Position numbers and translations under genes: made by a program
Shown here: piece by piece, positions 1 through 6,654 of the stretch
Numbering within the stretch: position 1 is the stretch's first letter
How the letters are laid out: the number at the start of each line of letters is the position of its first letter
Notes under the pieces: generated by a model
Seen by the model: only the letters and a program-made list of their open reading frames with translations
The model's database searches: none
What the model was told of the DNA's origin: nothing
Source: Erysipelotrichaceae bacterium
Lineage (GTDB): Bacteria > Bacillota_I > Bacilli_A > Erysipelotrichales > Erysipelotrichaceae
Reading direction: 5' to 3'
Assembly: GCA_900759455.1 (NCBI GenBank)
Contig: CAAEVI010000025.1
Coordinates: forward strand, 1 to 14,163
Length of the DNA stretch: 14,163 bases

Positions 1-507
1 ATTGTCATCTTTTCCGGGCAGCAGTTCCACGGCTTTGTCCAGAATATCGCCGATACCTATGCCGTGTATGCCGGATACTGCAATAGGATCGCCTACACCG
101 AGGCTGTAAAAATCATACAGGTTATATTGAAGGGAGGCATCATCTATCTTGTTGACTCCCAAGATGATCGGCTTGTTAGCTCTTTGCAGCATACGTGCTA
201 TAAAGTGATCATCTGCAGTTACACCGTCTCGTCCGTTTACAAGAAAGAGAATACAGTCAGCTTCATCGATTGCAATTTCAACCTGCATTTTAATTTCCTG
301 CTGAAAAGGCTGATTTTCAATTTGAATTCCTCCAGTATCGATCAGCTGGAACTCTCTTGTCAGCCACTCTACTTTACCGTAAATACGGTCTCTCGTCACC
401 CCGGGCGTATCTTCCACAATACTTTTTCTTTCACCAATCAAGCGATTGAATACTGTGGATTTTCCTACATTAGGGCGTCCGACGATTGCCAAAATACCTT
501 TACTCAA
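1..507 (-). CDS. der: Ribosome assembly GTPase Der (EngA), N-terminal part, runs off the window
   Basis: Der is an essential GTPase with two tandem G domains that acts in 50S ribosomal subunit maturation. The 169 residues visible here make up the first G domain. They show G1 GRPNVGKS (10-17), G3 DTGG (57-60), G4 NKID (119-122) and a G5-like SG at 145-146. The second G domain and KH-like domain lie beyond position 1. The start is a TTG at 507, chosen because AAGGAGG lies about 9 nt upstream and the protein begins MSKGILAIVGRPNVG as expected for the family. The RBS overlaps the cmk stop region, leaving only 14 nt between the genes, so the two are very probably cotranscribed. The cmk-der pairing is common in Firmicutes. 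The identification is secure. Confidence 0.96.
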   Translation of the reverse strand, partial: MSKGILAIVGRPNVGKSTVFNRLIGERKSIVEDTPGVTRDRIYGKVEWLTREFQLIDTGGIQIENQPFQQEIKMQVEIAIDEADCILFLVNGRDGVTADDHFIARMLQRANKPIILGVNKIDDASLQYNLYDFYSLGVGDPIAVSGIHGIGIGDILDKAVELLPGKDDN

Positions 508-521
508 TCGACAACACCTCC

Positions 522-1181
522 TTACATTTTAATTGAATCAATCATCTTCTCGATTGCTTCTTCAACTTCTTCAACAGTCATATCAGATGTATCCAGCTCC
601 AGTGCATCATCCGCTTTTTTTAACGGAGAAACGCTGCGGTGAATATCCTGATAATCACGTTTTTCAATATCATCGTAAATTTCCTTGTAATCTGCTTCAA
701 TTCCTTTGCTGATATATTCCTGATATCGGCGCTGTGCCCGTGCTTCAACGCTGGCAATCATAAATACTTTCAGCTCGGCCTGCGGCAGGACCACCGTGCC
801 AATATCCCTGCCATCCATGATATAACCTTTGTTTTCAGCAATTTTTTGCTGCATGGCCACCAGTCTCTCTCTTACTTCAGGGTGTACGCTGACACTTGAC
901 GCAAGCATAGAAACCTGATTTTGGCGAATCGCGCTGGACACATCCTCGCCATTGATATAGACATTGCCCTTGGAATCAAAGTCTATTTCCATTCCATCGA
1001 TCATTTTGGCCAATGCTGCGGCATCGTTTGTATCGATATTGCTGCGGTTTGCCTGATAGCCGACGCATCGATACATCGCGCCCGTATCCAAATGCGAATA
1101 ATTTAATTTTTTAGCCAGCAGTTTCGCAATTGTGCTTTTTCCGGCAGCACTTGGTCCGTCAATCGCTATATTAATTTTCAT
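522..1181 (-). CDS. cmk: Cytidylate kinase
   Basis: This enzyme phosphorylates CMP and dCMP to the diphosphates with ATP, in the cytoplasm, in pyrimidine nucleotide salvage and turnover. The 219-residue length is normal for bacterial Cmk. Visible motifs are the P-loop GPSAAGKST (9-17), the LDTGAMYR segment (31-38) that forms part of the CMP site, DGRDIGT (123-129), and a lid region with Arg-Arg at 151-152. The C-terminal RSVSPLKKADDA segment (182-193) is also typical. The ATG start at 1181 is preceded by a rather distant GGAAAGG, so initiation may be modest. It sits 41 nt after the stop of the upstream acidic membrane protein and 14 nt before der, suggesting one transcript of three genes. The family assignment is clear. 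Confidence 0.97.
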   Translation of the reverse strand: MKINIAIDGPSAAGKSTIAKLLAKKLNYSHLDTGAMYRCVGYQANRSNIDTNDAAALAKMIDGMEIDFDSKGNVYINGEDVSSAIRQNQVSMLASSVSVHPEVRERLVAMQQKIAENKGYIMDGRDIGTVVLPQAELKVFMIASVEARAQRRYQEYISKGIEADYKEIYDDIEKRDYQDIHRSVSPLKKADDALELDTSDMTVEEVEEAIEKMIDSIKM

Positions 1182-1222
1182 GTTGGTTCTTAATCCTTTC
1201 CTTGTCTTTCAAATCAGAAACC

Positions 1223-2182
1223 TCAGAAGATGCCTCCGGCTTCTTTCAGCCAGTATACTGTTACAGCAATAACACCGATCAATGCCAAAATCAAAATCAA
1301 TAGAATTGCATTGAGCATCTTGTTAGATTTTGATGCTTTCGCAGCATGCTCCTTTGCTTCTATTTTTTGTATATCCTTTGGCATTTGAATCTGTGCTGTT
1401 TCTTCCGTCTCTTTATCTTCTTCAGAAAAACTCTCTATCTGAGTTGAATCGTTTTCGATATCCGCGCATGGATTTTCGATTATTCTGGTCTTCTCGATCT
1501 CATCTGTCGGTGTATCTTCATCGGATAGTTCTGTTTCGCTGTTTTCTTCATCCACCGGCTGAGATTCCTCTTTTTTCAAAGGAGGGGTAACCGGATTGAT
1601 ACGAATCAGCGGAGGAGCAGTTTCGATTACTTCCTCACATGCAGGCTTTGTCTCCGGCTCCGGTTCTCCATCTGCATCTAAAAAGAGACGATCGACTTCA
1701 GCCTGCAGCTCTTCATTGGATAAAGACTGAGTATATGATACATCTTCATCGTCTTCTCTTTCCTTTACTTCAAAATCATCTTTCGAAATTTCGTCGTAAT
1801 ACTGAGTACGTTCGCGTCTATGCTCCGGATTCAGCTGCATCAATATATCGATTTGAGTATTATCACTGAGACGATTTCCTTTTTCCAGATTATATTCCTT
1901 TACTTCATTTAGAAAATCATCCAAATATTCGTTATGAAAAGTTTCTCTGCCGCTATCACATGAACGGTTTACATCGATTTCTTTCGAGATGCGCGGCGGT
2001 ATACGAGAATGTTTATTTTCATTTTCCTCAGTTACTGCTTCATGCAGTCCTTTTTGTTTCAGCTGCTGTAGCCTCTTTTGTAATTCCACCGGCTCAATGG
2101 ACGGCTTCCCTGCCGGCGAGCTCTGCTGATCGATTGAATCACGCAGATCTTTATATTTTTCAACTCGTGATAATTTTTCCAT
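1223..2182 (-). CDS. Uncharacterised acidic protein with a C-terminal membrane anchor
   Basis: I do not recognise a named family. The 319-residue protein has a charged N-terminus (SRVEKYKDLRDSI, about 5-17) and a possibly folded segment near 85-120 (YLDDFLNEVKEYNLEKGNRL). A long, low-complexity acidic stretch rich in Glu, Asp, Pro and Thr follows (roughly 140-270). The chain ends with one hydrophobic helix (about 290-311) and a short tail (WLKEAGGIF). No signal peptide is visible, so the bulk is probably cytoplasmic and tail-anchored. The ATG at 2182 is preferred over an upstream in-frame TTG at 2197, because GGAGG lies 8 nt before the ATG and would overlap the TTG. It appears to be first in an operon with cmk and der. 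Such architecture is seen in cell-envelope or division scaffolds, but that is only a guess. Confidence 0.85.
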   Translation of the reverse strand: MEKLSRVEKYKDLRDSIDQQSSPAGKPSIEPVELQKRLQQLKQKGLHEAVTEENENKHSRIPPRISKEIDVNRSCDSGRETFHNEYLDDFLNEVKEYNLEKGNRLSDNTQIDILMQLNPEHRRERTQYYDEISKDDFEVKEREDDEDVSYTQSLSNEELQAEVDRLFLDADGEPEPETKPACEEVIETAPPLIRINPVTPPLKKEESQPVDEENSETELSDEDTPTDEIEKTRIIENPCADIENDSTQIESFSEEDKETEETAQIQMPKDIQKIEAKEHAAKASKSNKMLNAILLILILALIGVIAVTVYWLKEAGGIF

Positions 2183-2206
2183 GATAAAAGCCTCCAATAC
2201 TTACTT

Positions 2207-2235
2207 ATTATAACATAAAAAAAGAGAAAAATAGA
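2207..2235 (-). promoter_or_regulatory. Possible promoter for the acidic membrane protein-cmk-der operon
   Basis: On the minus strand a perfect TATAAT -10 box lies at 2212-2207, about 25 nt before the ATG at 2182. The matching -35 position holds only TCTATT, and this region overlaps the efp terminator, so the -35 match is poor. A promoter is expected here because a strong terminator separates the operon from efp. Confidence 0.4.
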
Positions 2236-2265
2236 TGCGTCCCAAGAAACAACAGCTATTTTTCT
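2217..2265 (-). terminator. Intrinsic terminator of efp
   Basis: Read on the minus strand, a 10-bp perfect stem (arms 2265-2256 and 2234-2225) encloses a 21-nt loop. It is followed, after one C, by seven U residues (2223-2217). It begins 18 nt after the efp stop codon, so efp is most likely transcribed alone. Confidence 0.75.
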
Positions 2266-2282
2266 ATTTCTTTTTTCAATAA

Positions 2283-2843
2283 CTATCTAGCACGTCCGGA
2301 ATATTTTGCATCGAAAGTATTGACTACGATCATCTCATCCTGATTAACGAAAAGAGGAACTTTAACCTGCAGACCAGTTTCCAAAACAGCATTTTTCATA
2401 GCACTTGTTGCTGTATCACCCTTAACGGCAGATTCACACTCCACGACCTGCAGCGTAACTTTATCAGGCAGAATGACACCGAGTACTTCACCTTCAAACA
2501 TGGAGATATTAACATTGTCATTCGGCTTCATAAACTTGCGTTCCCATTCAAGGTTTGCAGCCGGAATTTCAATCTGTTCGTATGTTTCATTATCCATGAA
2601 AACAAGTGCATCTTCTGTATCATAAAGATACTGCATTTCTTTTTTATCGATCTGCGCAGGCATGATTTTTTCTCCGCCGCCCCATGAGAGTTCGACGTTT
2701 GCACCGCTGCGAAGATTACGTACTTTTGCTTTCACGACCATTGCAGAACGTGCTGTTTTATTCTGGCTTGCATCAAGTACAATATAAATTTCACCGTCTT
2801 GCTGGATCGTTAATCCCGGTTTTAAATCATTTGAACTAATCAT
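2283..2843 (-). CDS. efp: Translation elongation factor P, variant loop
   Basis: EF-P binds between the ribosomal P and E sites and relieves stalling at consecutive prolines. The protein has 186 residues, the usual length, and aligns without gaps to my memory of the Bacillus subtilis protein: MISSNDLKPGLTI at the N-terminus, AQIDKKEMQYLY in the middle, and KVPLFVNQDEMIVVNT at the end. The N-terminal KOW-like domain is followed by two OB-fold domains. The tip of the functional loop is unusual. Where most EF-Ps have PGKG with a modified Lys at position 32, this one reads TARS (30-33), placing Arg at 32, and the nearby usual FRAGEK is WGGGEK. The start ATG at 2843 is preceded by AAAGGTGAT. It has its own promoter and terminator. 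Identity is certain; the modification state is unknown. Confidence 0.97.
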   Translation of the reverse strand: MISSNDLKPGLTIQQDGEIYIVLDASQNKTARSAMVVKAKVRNLRSGANVELSWGGGEKIMPAQIDKKEMQYLYDTEDALVFMDNETYEQIEIPAANLEWERKFMKPNDNVNISMFEGEVLGVILPDKVTLQVVECESAVKGDTATSAMKNAVLETGLQVKVPLFVNQDEMIVVNTFDAKYSGRAR

Positions 2844-2880
2844 TCTTTACCAATCACCTTTCTTATTTTCACACATAATC

Positions 2881-2908
2881 ATTTTAAATTATTTCTTCTT
2901 TTTGTCAA
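2881..2908 (-). promoter_or_regulatory. efp promoter
   Basis: On the minus strand a consensus TTGACA (2908-2903) is separated by 16 nt from TAAAAT (2886-2881). The predicted start of transcription is near 2874, giving a leader of about 30 nt before the efp ATG. This is a good sigma-A-type match. Confidence 0.75.
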
Positions 2909-3013
2909 TTCCTTTTCATATGCAGGAAGACACATTCGACAATTCAGCCTGTCTCTGTCTTTTGCATATATTTCAGAAATTAAAGTAACAAAACATATTT
3001 AATTATGTAAGGG

Positions 3014-3042
3014 TTTACAAATGGGGTGGAGCGTGTTATTAT
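3014..3042 (+). promoter_or_regulatory. Extended -10 promoter driving the predicted small RNA
   Basis: TTTACA (3014-3019) and TATTAT (3037-3042) are spaced by exactly 17 nt, and a TG dinucleotide at 3034-3035 gives an extended -10 element. No protein gene follows on this strand, so the promoter points to a noncoding transcript starting near 3049. Confidence 0.7.
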
Positions 3043-3048
3043 ATATGC

Positions 3049-3205
3049 AGGAAATAAATATATTTCTGAACTGTGATATTGGCTCTATCATAGTTTTGTA
3101 TCATGTGCAGCATTCCTTCCTTGGCACATGGTGCATGTTTATTCATATCGATTCCTTTCGATAAACCTAGTGAAAAGTCCTCATTGCTGAGGACTTTTCA
3201 TTTTA
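3049..3205 (+). ncRNA. Predicted structured small RNA with C/U-rich loops (undescribed)
   Basis: A ~155-nt transcript is predicted from a strong promoter to a strong terminator, with no ORF and no downstream plus-strand gene. It can fold into consecutive hairpins. H1 is 3051-3066 (6 bp, 4-nt loop). H2 is 3068-3096 (about 11 bp, with G-U at its base). H3 is 3098-3134 (11 bp including two G-U pairs, 15-nt loop). H4 is 3146-3163 (6 bp, 6-nt loop). The terminator hairpin is last. The H3 loop contains TTCCTTCCTT (3113-3122) and the H4 loop and stem edge contain TTCCTTTC (3152-3159), both complementary to Shine-Dalgarno cores. For example, GAAAGGAA lies before aroE-aroK (6683-6690) and aroF (7943-7950). 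Base-pairing regulation of translation is an inference. I found no features of 6S RNA, tmRNA or a known riboswitch. Confidence 0.65.
3171..3205 (+). terminator. Terminator of the predicted small RNA
   Basis: A perfect 13-bp stem (3171-3183 with 3188-3200) closes a TTGC tetraloop and is followed by a T-rich tail. The A-rich left arm makes it partly bidirectional. Confidence 0.8.
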
Positions 3206-3220
3206 TCATGCATATGTATT

Positions 3221-3249
3221 AAAAAATGCTTCAAAACGAAGCATTTTTT
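3221..3249. terminator. Bidirectional terminator, main exit for nfnA-nfnB
   Basis: A perfect 12-bp stem (3221-3232 with 3238-3249) encloses a 5-nt loop, and each arm carries six A or T at its outer end. It starts 3 nt after the nfnB stop on the minus strand, and on the plus strand would act as a second stop for the small RNA. Confidence 0.85.
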
Positions 3250-3252
3250 ACT

Positions 3253-4638
3253 TTATTTTTCTTTGATATACTCGTCGATTGCTGCAGCTCCTACTTTACC
3301 TGCTCCCATCGCCAGAATAACAGTTGCCGCACCGGTAACAGCATCGCCGCCGGCATATACACCTTCACGTGTCGTCAAACCGTTTTCATCGGTAATCAGG
3401 CATCCCTTTCTGTTTGTTTCCAGACCTTCAGTTGTCGAACGGATCAGCGGATTCGGAGATGTGCCGATTGCCATGATCATGCAGTCAATATCCATGACAA
3501 AATTGCTTCCCGCGATTTCCACTGGACGGCGGCGTCCGCTGGCATCCGGTTCACCGAGTTCCATTTTGACACATTCAATACCTTTGACCCATCCATCGTC
3601 ACTGCCAAGCACACGAACCGGATTCGTCAACAGCTGGAAGTTGATTCCCTCTTCCATTGCATGCTCCACTTCTTCTTTACGCGCTGGCAATTCTTCCATG
3701 CTGCGGCGATATACGATGCTTACTTCTTCAACACCCAGACGTTTTGCACATCGGGCAGCATCCATGGCAACATTGCCTCCGCCGACAATCACCGCACGTT
3801 TTGCACGCTGAATCGGAGTATCCACACCATCGCGGTAAGCTTTCATCAAATTACATCGGGTTAAAAACTCGTTTGCTGAATAAACGCCCTTCAGATTTTC
3901 ACCGGGCATTCCCATAAAATTCGGCAGCCCGGCTCCGCTGCCGACGAATACTGCCTCATAGCCTTGTTCAAATAAATCATCAACAGATTCGCTGCGTCCG
4001 ATAACGACATTGGTCTGAATGTCGACGCCCATTTTACGCAGTCCGTCAATTTCATGACGAACAACTTTCTTTGGAAGACGGAATTCAGGAATTCCATACA
4101 TCAATACGCCGCCGGCAACATGAAGTGCTTCAAAAACAGATACATGGTATCCTTTCTTGGCAAGATCCCCGGCACATGTCAATCCGGCAGGACCTGCACC
4201 GACCACAGCCACTTTATGTCCGTTCGATACGATTTTTTCAGGAACTTCATTGACATTTTCCCGATACCAGTCCGCAACGAAACGTTCAAGGCGTCCGATC
4301 GCCACGCTTTCACCTTTTTTGCCGCGTACACATTCACGTTCACACTGCGTTTCCTGCGGGCAGACACGGCCGCAGACTGCCGGCAGAGAACTTGTTTCTC
4401 TAATGATATGATAAGCCTTTTCGAATTCTCCGTCTTTAACGGCTTCAATAAAATCCGGGATATTTACTGAAACCGGGCATCCGCTTACACAAGGACGTGT
4501 CGGGCAATGCAAGCATCTTTGTGCTTCTTCCATCGCCTGCTCAGCAGTATATCCCAGTGCGACTTCATCAAAATTACTGCGTCGGATCTGTGGATCCTGA
4601 ATTGGCATATCTACTTTCTTTAATGACATATTCGGCAT
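3253..4638 (-). CDS. nfnB: NfnB-type NADPH oxidoreductase subunit (glutamate synthase small-subunit family)
   Basis: The 461-residue protein belongs to the GltD-like family. Two [4Fe-4S] cysteine sets are visible near the N-terminus: Cys42/45/50/54 and Cys89/93/99/103. A FAD-binding VAVVGAGPAG follows at 143-152, then a NADP(H)-binding VIVGGGNVAMDA at 283-294, and the C-terminal FAD segment VYAGGDAVTGAATV at 427-440. No large glutamate synthase subunit is nearby. The upstream partner is a sulfide dehydrogenase/PyrK-like flavoprotein, and that pair is the known arrangement of NfnAB, the cytoplasmic electron-bifurcating NADH-dependent ferredoxin:NADP+ oxidoreductase. The ATG at 4638 lies 2 nt after the nfnA stop, with AAGGAGG upstream; M4 is a less likely alternative. 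It could be annotated gltA or gltD from homology alone, and the pairing is why I prefer NfnB. Confidence 0.9.
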   Translation of the reverse strand: MPNMSLKKVDMPIQDPQIRRSNFDEVALGYTAEQAMEEAQRCLHCPTRPCVSGCPVSVNIPDFIEAVKDGEFEKAYHIIRETSSLPAVCGRVCPQETQCERECVRGKKGESVAIGRLERFVADWYRENVNEVPEKIVSNGHKVAVVGAGPAGLTCAGDLAKKGYHVSVFEALHVAGGVLMYGIPEFRLPKKVVRHEIDGLRKMGVDIQTNVVIGRSESVDDLFEQGYEAVFVGSGAGLPNFMGMPGENLKGVYSANEFLTRCNLMKAYRDGVDTPIQRAKRAVIVGGGNVAMDAARCAKRLGVEEVSIVYRRSMEELPARKEEVEHAMEEGINFQLLTNPVRVLGSDDGWVKGIECVKMELGEPDASGRRRPVEIAGSNFVMDIDCMIMAIGTSPNPLIRSTTEGLETNRKGCLITDENGLTTREGVYAGGDAVTGAATVILAMGAGKVGAAAIDEYIKEK

Positions 4639-4640
4639 GA

Positions 4641-5483
4641 CTAGGCAACCTCCTTTTTAAACAAATTACAATCTTCATCTCTGGCCTTTGCTTCAAAGTC
4701 ACGGTAAGCCCCATTACGTGCCATCGTTTCGTCAAAATCCACCAGATGTCCGTCGAAGTCAGGACCATCCACACAGGCAAATTTCATTTCTCCGCCAACG
4801 CTCAAACGGCAGCATCCGCACATACCGGTACCATCGATCATGATCGGATTCATGCTTACAATTGTCTTAATTCCATATTTTTTAGTCAACAGACAAACAA
4901 ATTTCATCATTGGCAGAGGACCGATGGCAATAACTTCATCAAATTGCTCCCCTTTTTCTATCAATTCTTCCAAAACATTGGTTACAAGTCCTTTTGTGCC
5001 TGTGCTGCCATCGTCACTCACTAGATAAGAGTGTTGTGAAACAGCCGCAAATTCATCTTGAAGGATAACCAGGTCCTTGTTGCGGAAACCTGAAATGACC
5101 GTTACTTCAGCACCGTTTTCATGTAATGCCTTTGCCGTAGGATATGCAATGGCGCATCCGACACCGCCGCCTACGACGCAAACTTTTTTGAAGTCCTCGA
5201 CTTCACTTGGTTTTCCCAGCGGACCGACAAAATCAAGGATTTCATCTCCTTCATTTAGCTGATCCAACAGCTTTGTCGTTCTACCGACAACCTGAAAAAT
5301 AATTGTAACTGTTTGTGCCTGACGATCATAATCAGCAATCGTCAGAGGAATACGTTCCCCATCTTCATGAACACGCAGAATAATAAACTGTCCCGCCTTA
5401 GCTTTTTTTGCAACTAGAGGTGCTTCCACCACCATTTTAGTGACAGTTGGATTCAGTCGTTCCTTTTTTATAATTCGATACAT
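4641..5483 (-). CDS. nfnA: NfnA: FAD/NAD(H)-binding subunit of ferredoxin:NADP+ oxidoreductase
   Basis: This 280-residue flavoprotein resembles the PyrK/SudB/ferredoxin-NADP reductase group. The FAD-binding beta-barrel includes RIPLTIADYD (44-53). The nucleotide-binding domain carries VCVVGGGVGCAIAYP (101-115). The C-terminal [2Fe-2S] segment has Cys222, Cys225 and Cys237 in GMCGCCRLSVGG...ACVDGPDFDGH, with an extra Cys224. Studied NfnA proteins use an Asp as an additional ligand, and Asp217 is a candidate. With NfnB it would couple NADH and reduced ferredoxin oxidation to the reduction of two NADP+, supplying NADPH in an anaerobe. The ATG at 5483 follows GGAAGGAGG. The gene lies 67 nt after aroD, with its own promoter match. 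Confidence 0.92.
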   Translation of the reverse strand: MYRIIKKERLNPTVTKMVVEAPLVAKKAKAGQFIILRVHEDGERIPLTIADYDRQAQTVTIIFQVVGRTTKLLDQLNEGDEILDFVGPLGKPSEVEDFKKVCVVGGGVGCAIAYPTAKALHENGAEVTVISGFRNKDLVILQDEFAAVSQHSYLVSDDGSTGTKGLVTNVLEELIEKGEQFDEVIAIGPLPMMKFVCLLTKKYGIKTIVSMNPIMIDGTGMCGCCRLSVGGEMKFACVDGPDFDGHLVDFDETMARNGAYRDFEAKARDEDCNLFKKEVA

Positions 5484-5527
5484 CGAATTCCTCCTTCCAT
5501 TTCGTTTTGCTACATAGAACCTTTTTT

Positions 5528-5556
5528 ATTTTACTATCTTTCGGCATATCTCACAA
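5528..5556 (-). promoter_or_regulatory. nfnA-nfnB promoter overlapping the aroD stop codon
   Basis: On the minus strand TTGTGA (5556-5551) and TAAAAT (5533-5528) are separated by 17 nt. The -35 hexamer contains the TGA stop of aroD. I see no terminator between aroD and nfnA, so read-through from aroD may add to expression. Confidence 0.6.
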
Positions 5557-6339
5557 GTTTTTCTCAGTCTGCTGCTTTACTATTCCTTCGTGAATAGCTT
5601 CTATAACAGGAGCAACAACCGCAAGTTTCATCTGTCCCGGCGCACTTTCATTTGCCTGAACCGCAAAAGTAACACATGAGCCGAAAATTTCTCCGCACAA
5701 TCGCGAAACACAACCCATTACGCCCATGGACATACTAATGAGCGGTGTCCGCAGGCATGCTTTCATTTGAGCACTTGCCTGCAGCAAATAAAGCACATCC
5801 ATCGGTTCTTTTGGCATGACTGCCAGTTTCGCGATATCTGCACCTGAAGAAGAAAGGTTGTTTATGCATGTACACATTTCTTTTAAGGCAGGTGTATGCG
5901 TAAAATAATGACACGATGCAATTGTATGACATCCCTGCTCATGTGCAGCACGATTCAGTTCCTGCATGACTGTATTTCCCTGCGACAGTTCAATATCAAT
6001 AAGATCTGCTGCTCCAGTCTGAATGATTCTATGATATAACGAGACATAAGCCTCCGAATTGCCGTTGAATCTGCCTCCTTCTGCAACTGTACGAATCGTA
6101 ACGAGAAGCAGCATGGATCCAATACGTTTTCTCAATCCGTGTAAAATTTCTTCGAGATCATTCATGAGTTCTTCGGGACGATAGAGATCGACGCGCCACT
6201 CAACCATCTGTGCATGATTCGCTGTGACGGCCTCCTGCGTTTCTTTAAATAAGGCGGACATATGATCCGCTGTCAGCGGCAAACAAATCAGTGGTTTTCC
6301 TTCACCGATCACATATTCTCTGATCTTTACCGATTTCAT
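5551..6339 (-). CDS. aroD: 3-dehydroquinate dehydratase, type I
   Basis: AroD converts 3-dehydroquinate to 3-dehydroshikimate, the third step of the shikimate pathway, through a Schiff base. The 262-residue protein (numbered from the ATG at 6339) has the type I features EWRVDL (48-53), a TIRT...GGR region (81-90), the active-site His144 in ASCHYF, and Schiff-base Lys171 in DIAKLAV. Also present are SRLCGE with Arg213 and PGQ with Gln236, which match the well-studied enteric enzymes almost position for position. The in-frame GTG at 6351 is a weaker start because it falls inside the purine-rich GGGGGAG that would serve as RBS; the ATG spacing (11 nt) is slightly long. The gene is divergent from the leader-controlled aroE-aroK-aroF unit and precedes nfnA on the same strand. 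Confidence 0.96.
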   Translation of the reverse strand: MKSVKIREYVIGEGKPLICLPLTADHMSALFKETQEAVTANHAQMVEWRVDLYRPEELMNDLEEILHGLRKRIGSMLLLVTIRTVAEGGRFNGNSEAYVSLYHRIIQTGAADLIDIELSQGNTVMQELNRAAHEQGCHTIASCHYFTHTPALKEMCTCINNLSSSGADIAKLAVMPKEPMDVLYLLQASAQMKACLRTPLISMSMGVMGCVSRLCGEIFGSCVTFAVQANESAPGQMKLAVVAPVIEAIHEGIVKQQTEKNL

Positions 6340-6372
6340 GAATACAATCACTCCCCCTGTTGAACAAATTCA

Positions 6373-6402
6373 AGTATAACTGAAAACGCTTATGTTTTTC
6401 AA
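6373..6402 (-). promoter_or_regulatory. Possible aroD promoter
   Basis: On the minus strand TTGAAA (6402-6397) and TATACT (6378-6373) are separated by 18 nt, placing the predicted transcript start near 6366, about 27 nt before the ATG. The match is moderate in an A+T-rich stretch. Confidence 0.5.
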
Positions 6403-6416
6403 TCATAATTTGTAAC

Positions 6417-6439
6417 AATTTTCAATTATTTTGAAAATT
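6417..6439. repeat. Inverted repeat between the divergent aro promoters
   Basis: AATTTTCA (6417-6424) and its exact reverse complement TGAAAATT (6432-6439) are separated by 7 nt. The element lies between the aroD promoter and the aroE-aroK leader promoter, where an operator might be. The region is very A+T-rich, so chance is a serious alternative. Confidence 0.3.
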
Positions 6440-6463
6440 TTGTAATATTTTTGAATAAAGTAC

Positions 6464-6492
6464 TTGCTTTTTGAAAAAAATCGCTGTATTGT
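6464..6492 (+). promoter_or_regulatory. Promoter of the aro leader-aroEK-aroF transcript
   Basis: TTGCTT (6464-6469) and TATTGT (6487-6492) are separated by 17 nt. Transcription would start near 6499, just upstream of the AGGAG that serves the leader peptide, leaving a very short untranslated region. The match is moderate but the position suits attenuation. Confidence 0.5.
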
Positions 6493-6514
6493 AATTGCAT
6501 CAGGAGTGATTCAA

Positions 6515-6559
6515 ATGCTTATTGCGATAAATTCAGTATTATTTTATTTTTACTTTTAA
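6515..6559 (+). CDS. Candidate Phe/Tyr-rich attenuator leader peptide (14 aa)
   Basis: The ORF reads MLIAINSVLFYFYF and then stops with TAA, with a second stop (TAG) directly behind it. AGGAG (6502-6506) lies 8 nt before the ATG, ideal for initiation. The last five codons are Phe-Tyr-Phe-Tyr-Phe, and the stop is 2 nt before a perfect 11-bp hairpin and 60 nt before an intrinsic terminator. The genes downstream are fused aroE-aroK and DAHP synthase, which feed Phe and Tyr synthesis. This is the classical layout of ribosome-mediated attenuation as in enteric pheL, and it is unusual in Firmicutes, where T-boxes or TRAP are better known. A chance ORF in a T-rich stretch cannot be excluded, though RBS, codon content and position all agree. 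Confidence 0.65.
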   Translation: MLIAINSVLFYFYF

Positions 6560-6561
6560 TA

Positions 6562-6614
6562 GCCTCAGAAAACCCAAAGCACTCATAAAAGCGCACTTGG
6601 ATTTTTTCTGAGGC
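6562..6614 (+). promoter_or_regulatory. Attenuator hairpin after the leader peptide
   Basis: A perfect 11-bp stem is formed by 6562-6572 (GCCTCAGAAAA) and 6604-6614. A further CCAA/TTGG pair lies inside (6574-6577 with 6597-6600) and is followed by ATTTTTT, so the inner hairpin could itself act as a terminator. A ribosome stalled on the FYFYF codons would cover the left arm, which could change the fold downstream. The exact alternative pairing is not obvious by eye. Confidence 0.6.
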
Positions 6615-6618
6615 ATTT

Positions 6619-6654
6619 AAAAAGCATCGAACAAAAACAGTTGATGCTTTTTTT
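6619..6654 (+). terminator. Intrinsic terminator in the aroE-aroK leader
   Basis: A 10-bp stem (6619-6628 with 6643-6652), with an extra AAC/GTT pairing inside, is followed by a run of T residues (6648-6654). It stands 44 nt before the aroE-aroK start codon and on the same strand, so it must be conditional for the operon to be expressed. AAGCAT in its left arm (6622-6627) could alternatively pair with ATGCTT at the leader start (6515-6520). Confidence 0.75.

Noticed and set aside
64..642. A 192-codon plus-strand ORF opposite der and cmk
   Set aside because: It is antisense to two well-recognised genes, has no RBS and no family resemblance.
3049..3205. 6S RNA or a riboswitch
   Set aside because: No long closing stem with a central bubble is visible, only consecutive local hairpins, and there is no downstream gene on that strand for a riboswitch to control.
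3226..3864. A 212-codon plus-strand ORF (and smaller ones up to 4470) opposite nfnB
   Set aside because: Composition is Cys/Phe/His-rich nonsense and it lies antisense to a clear NfnB reading frame and over its terminator.
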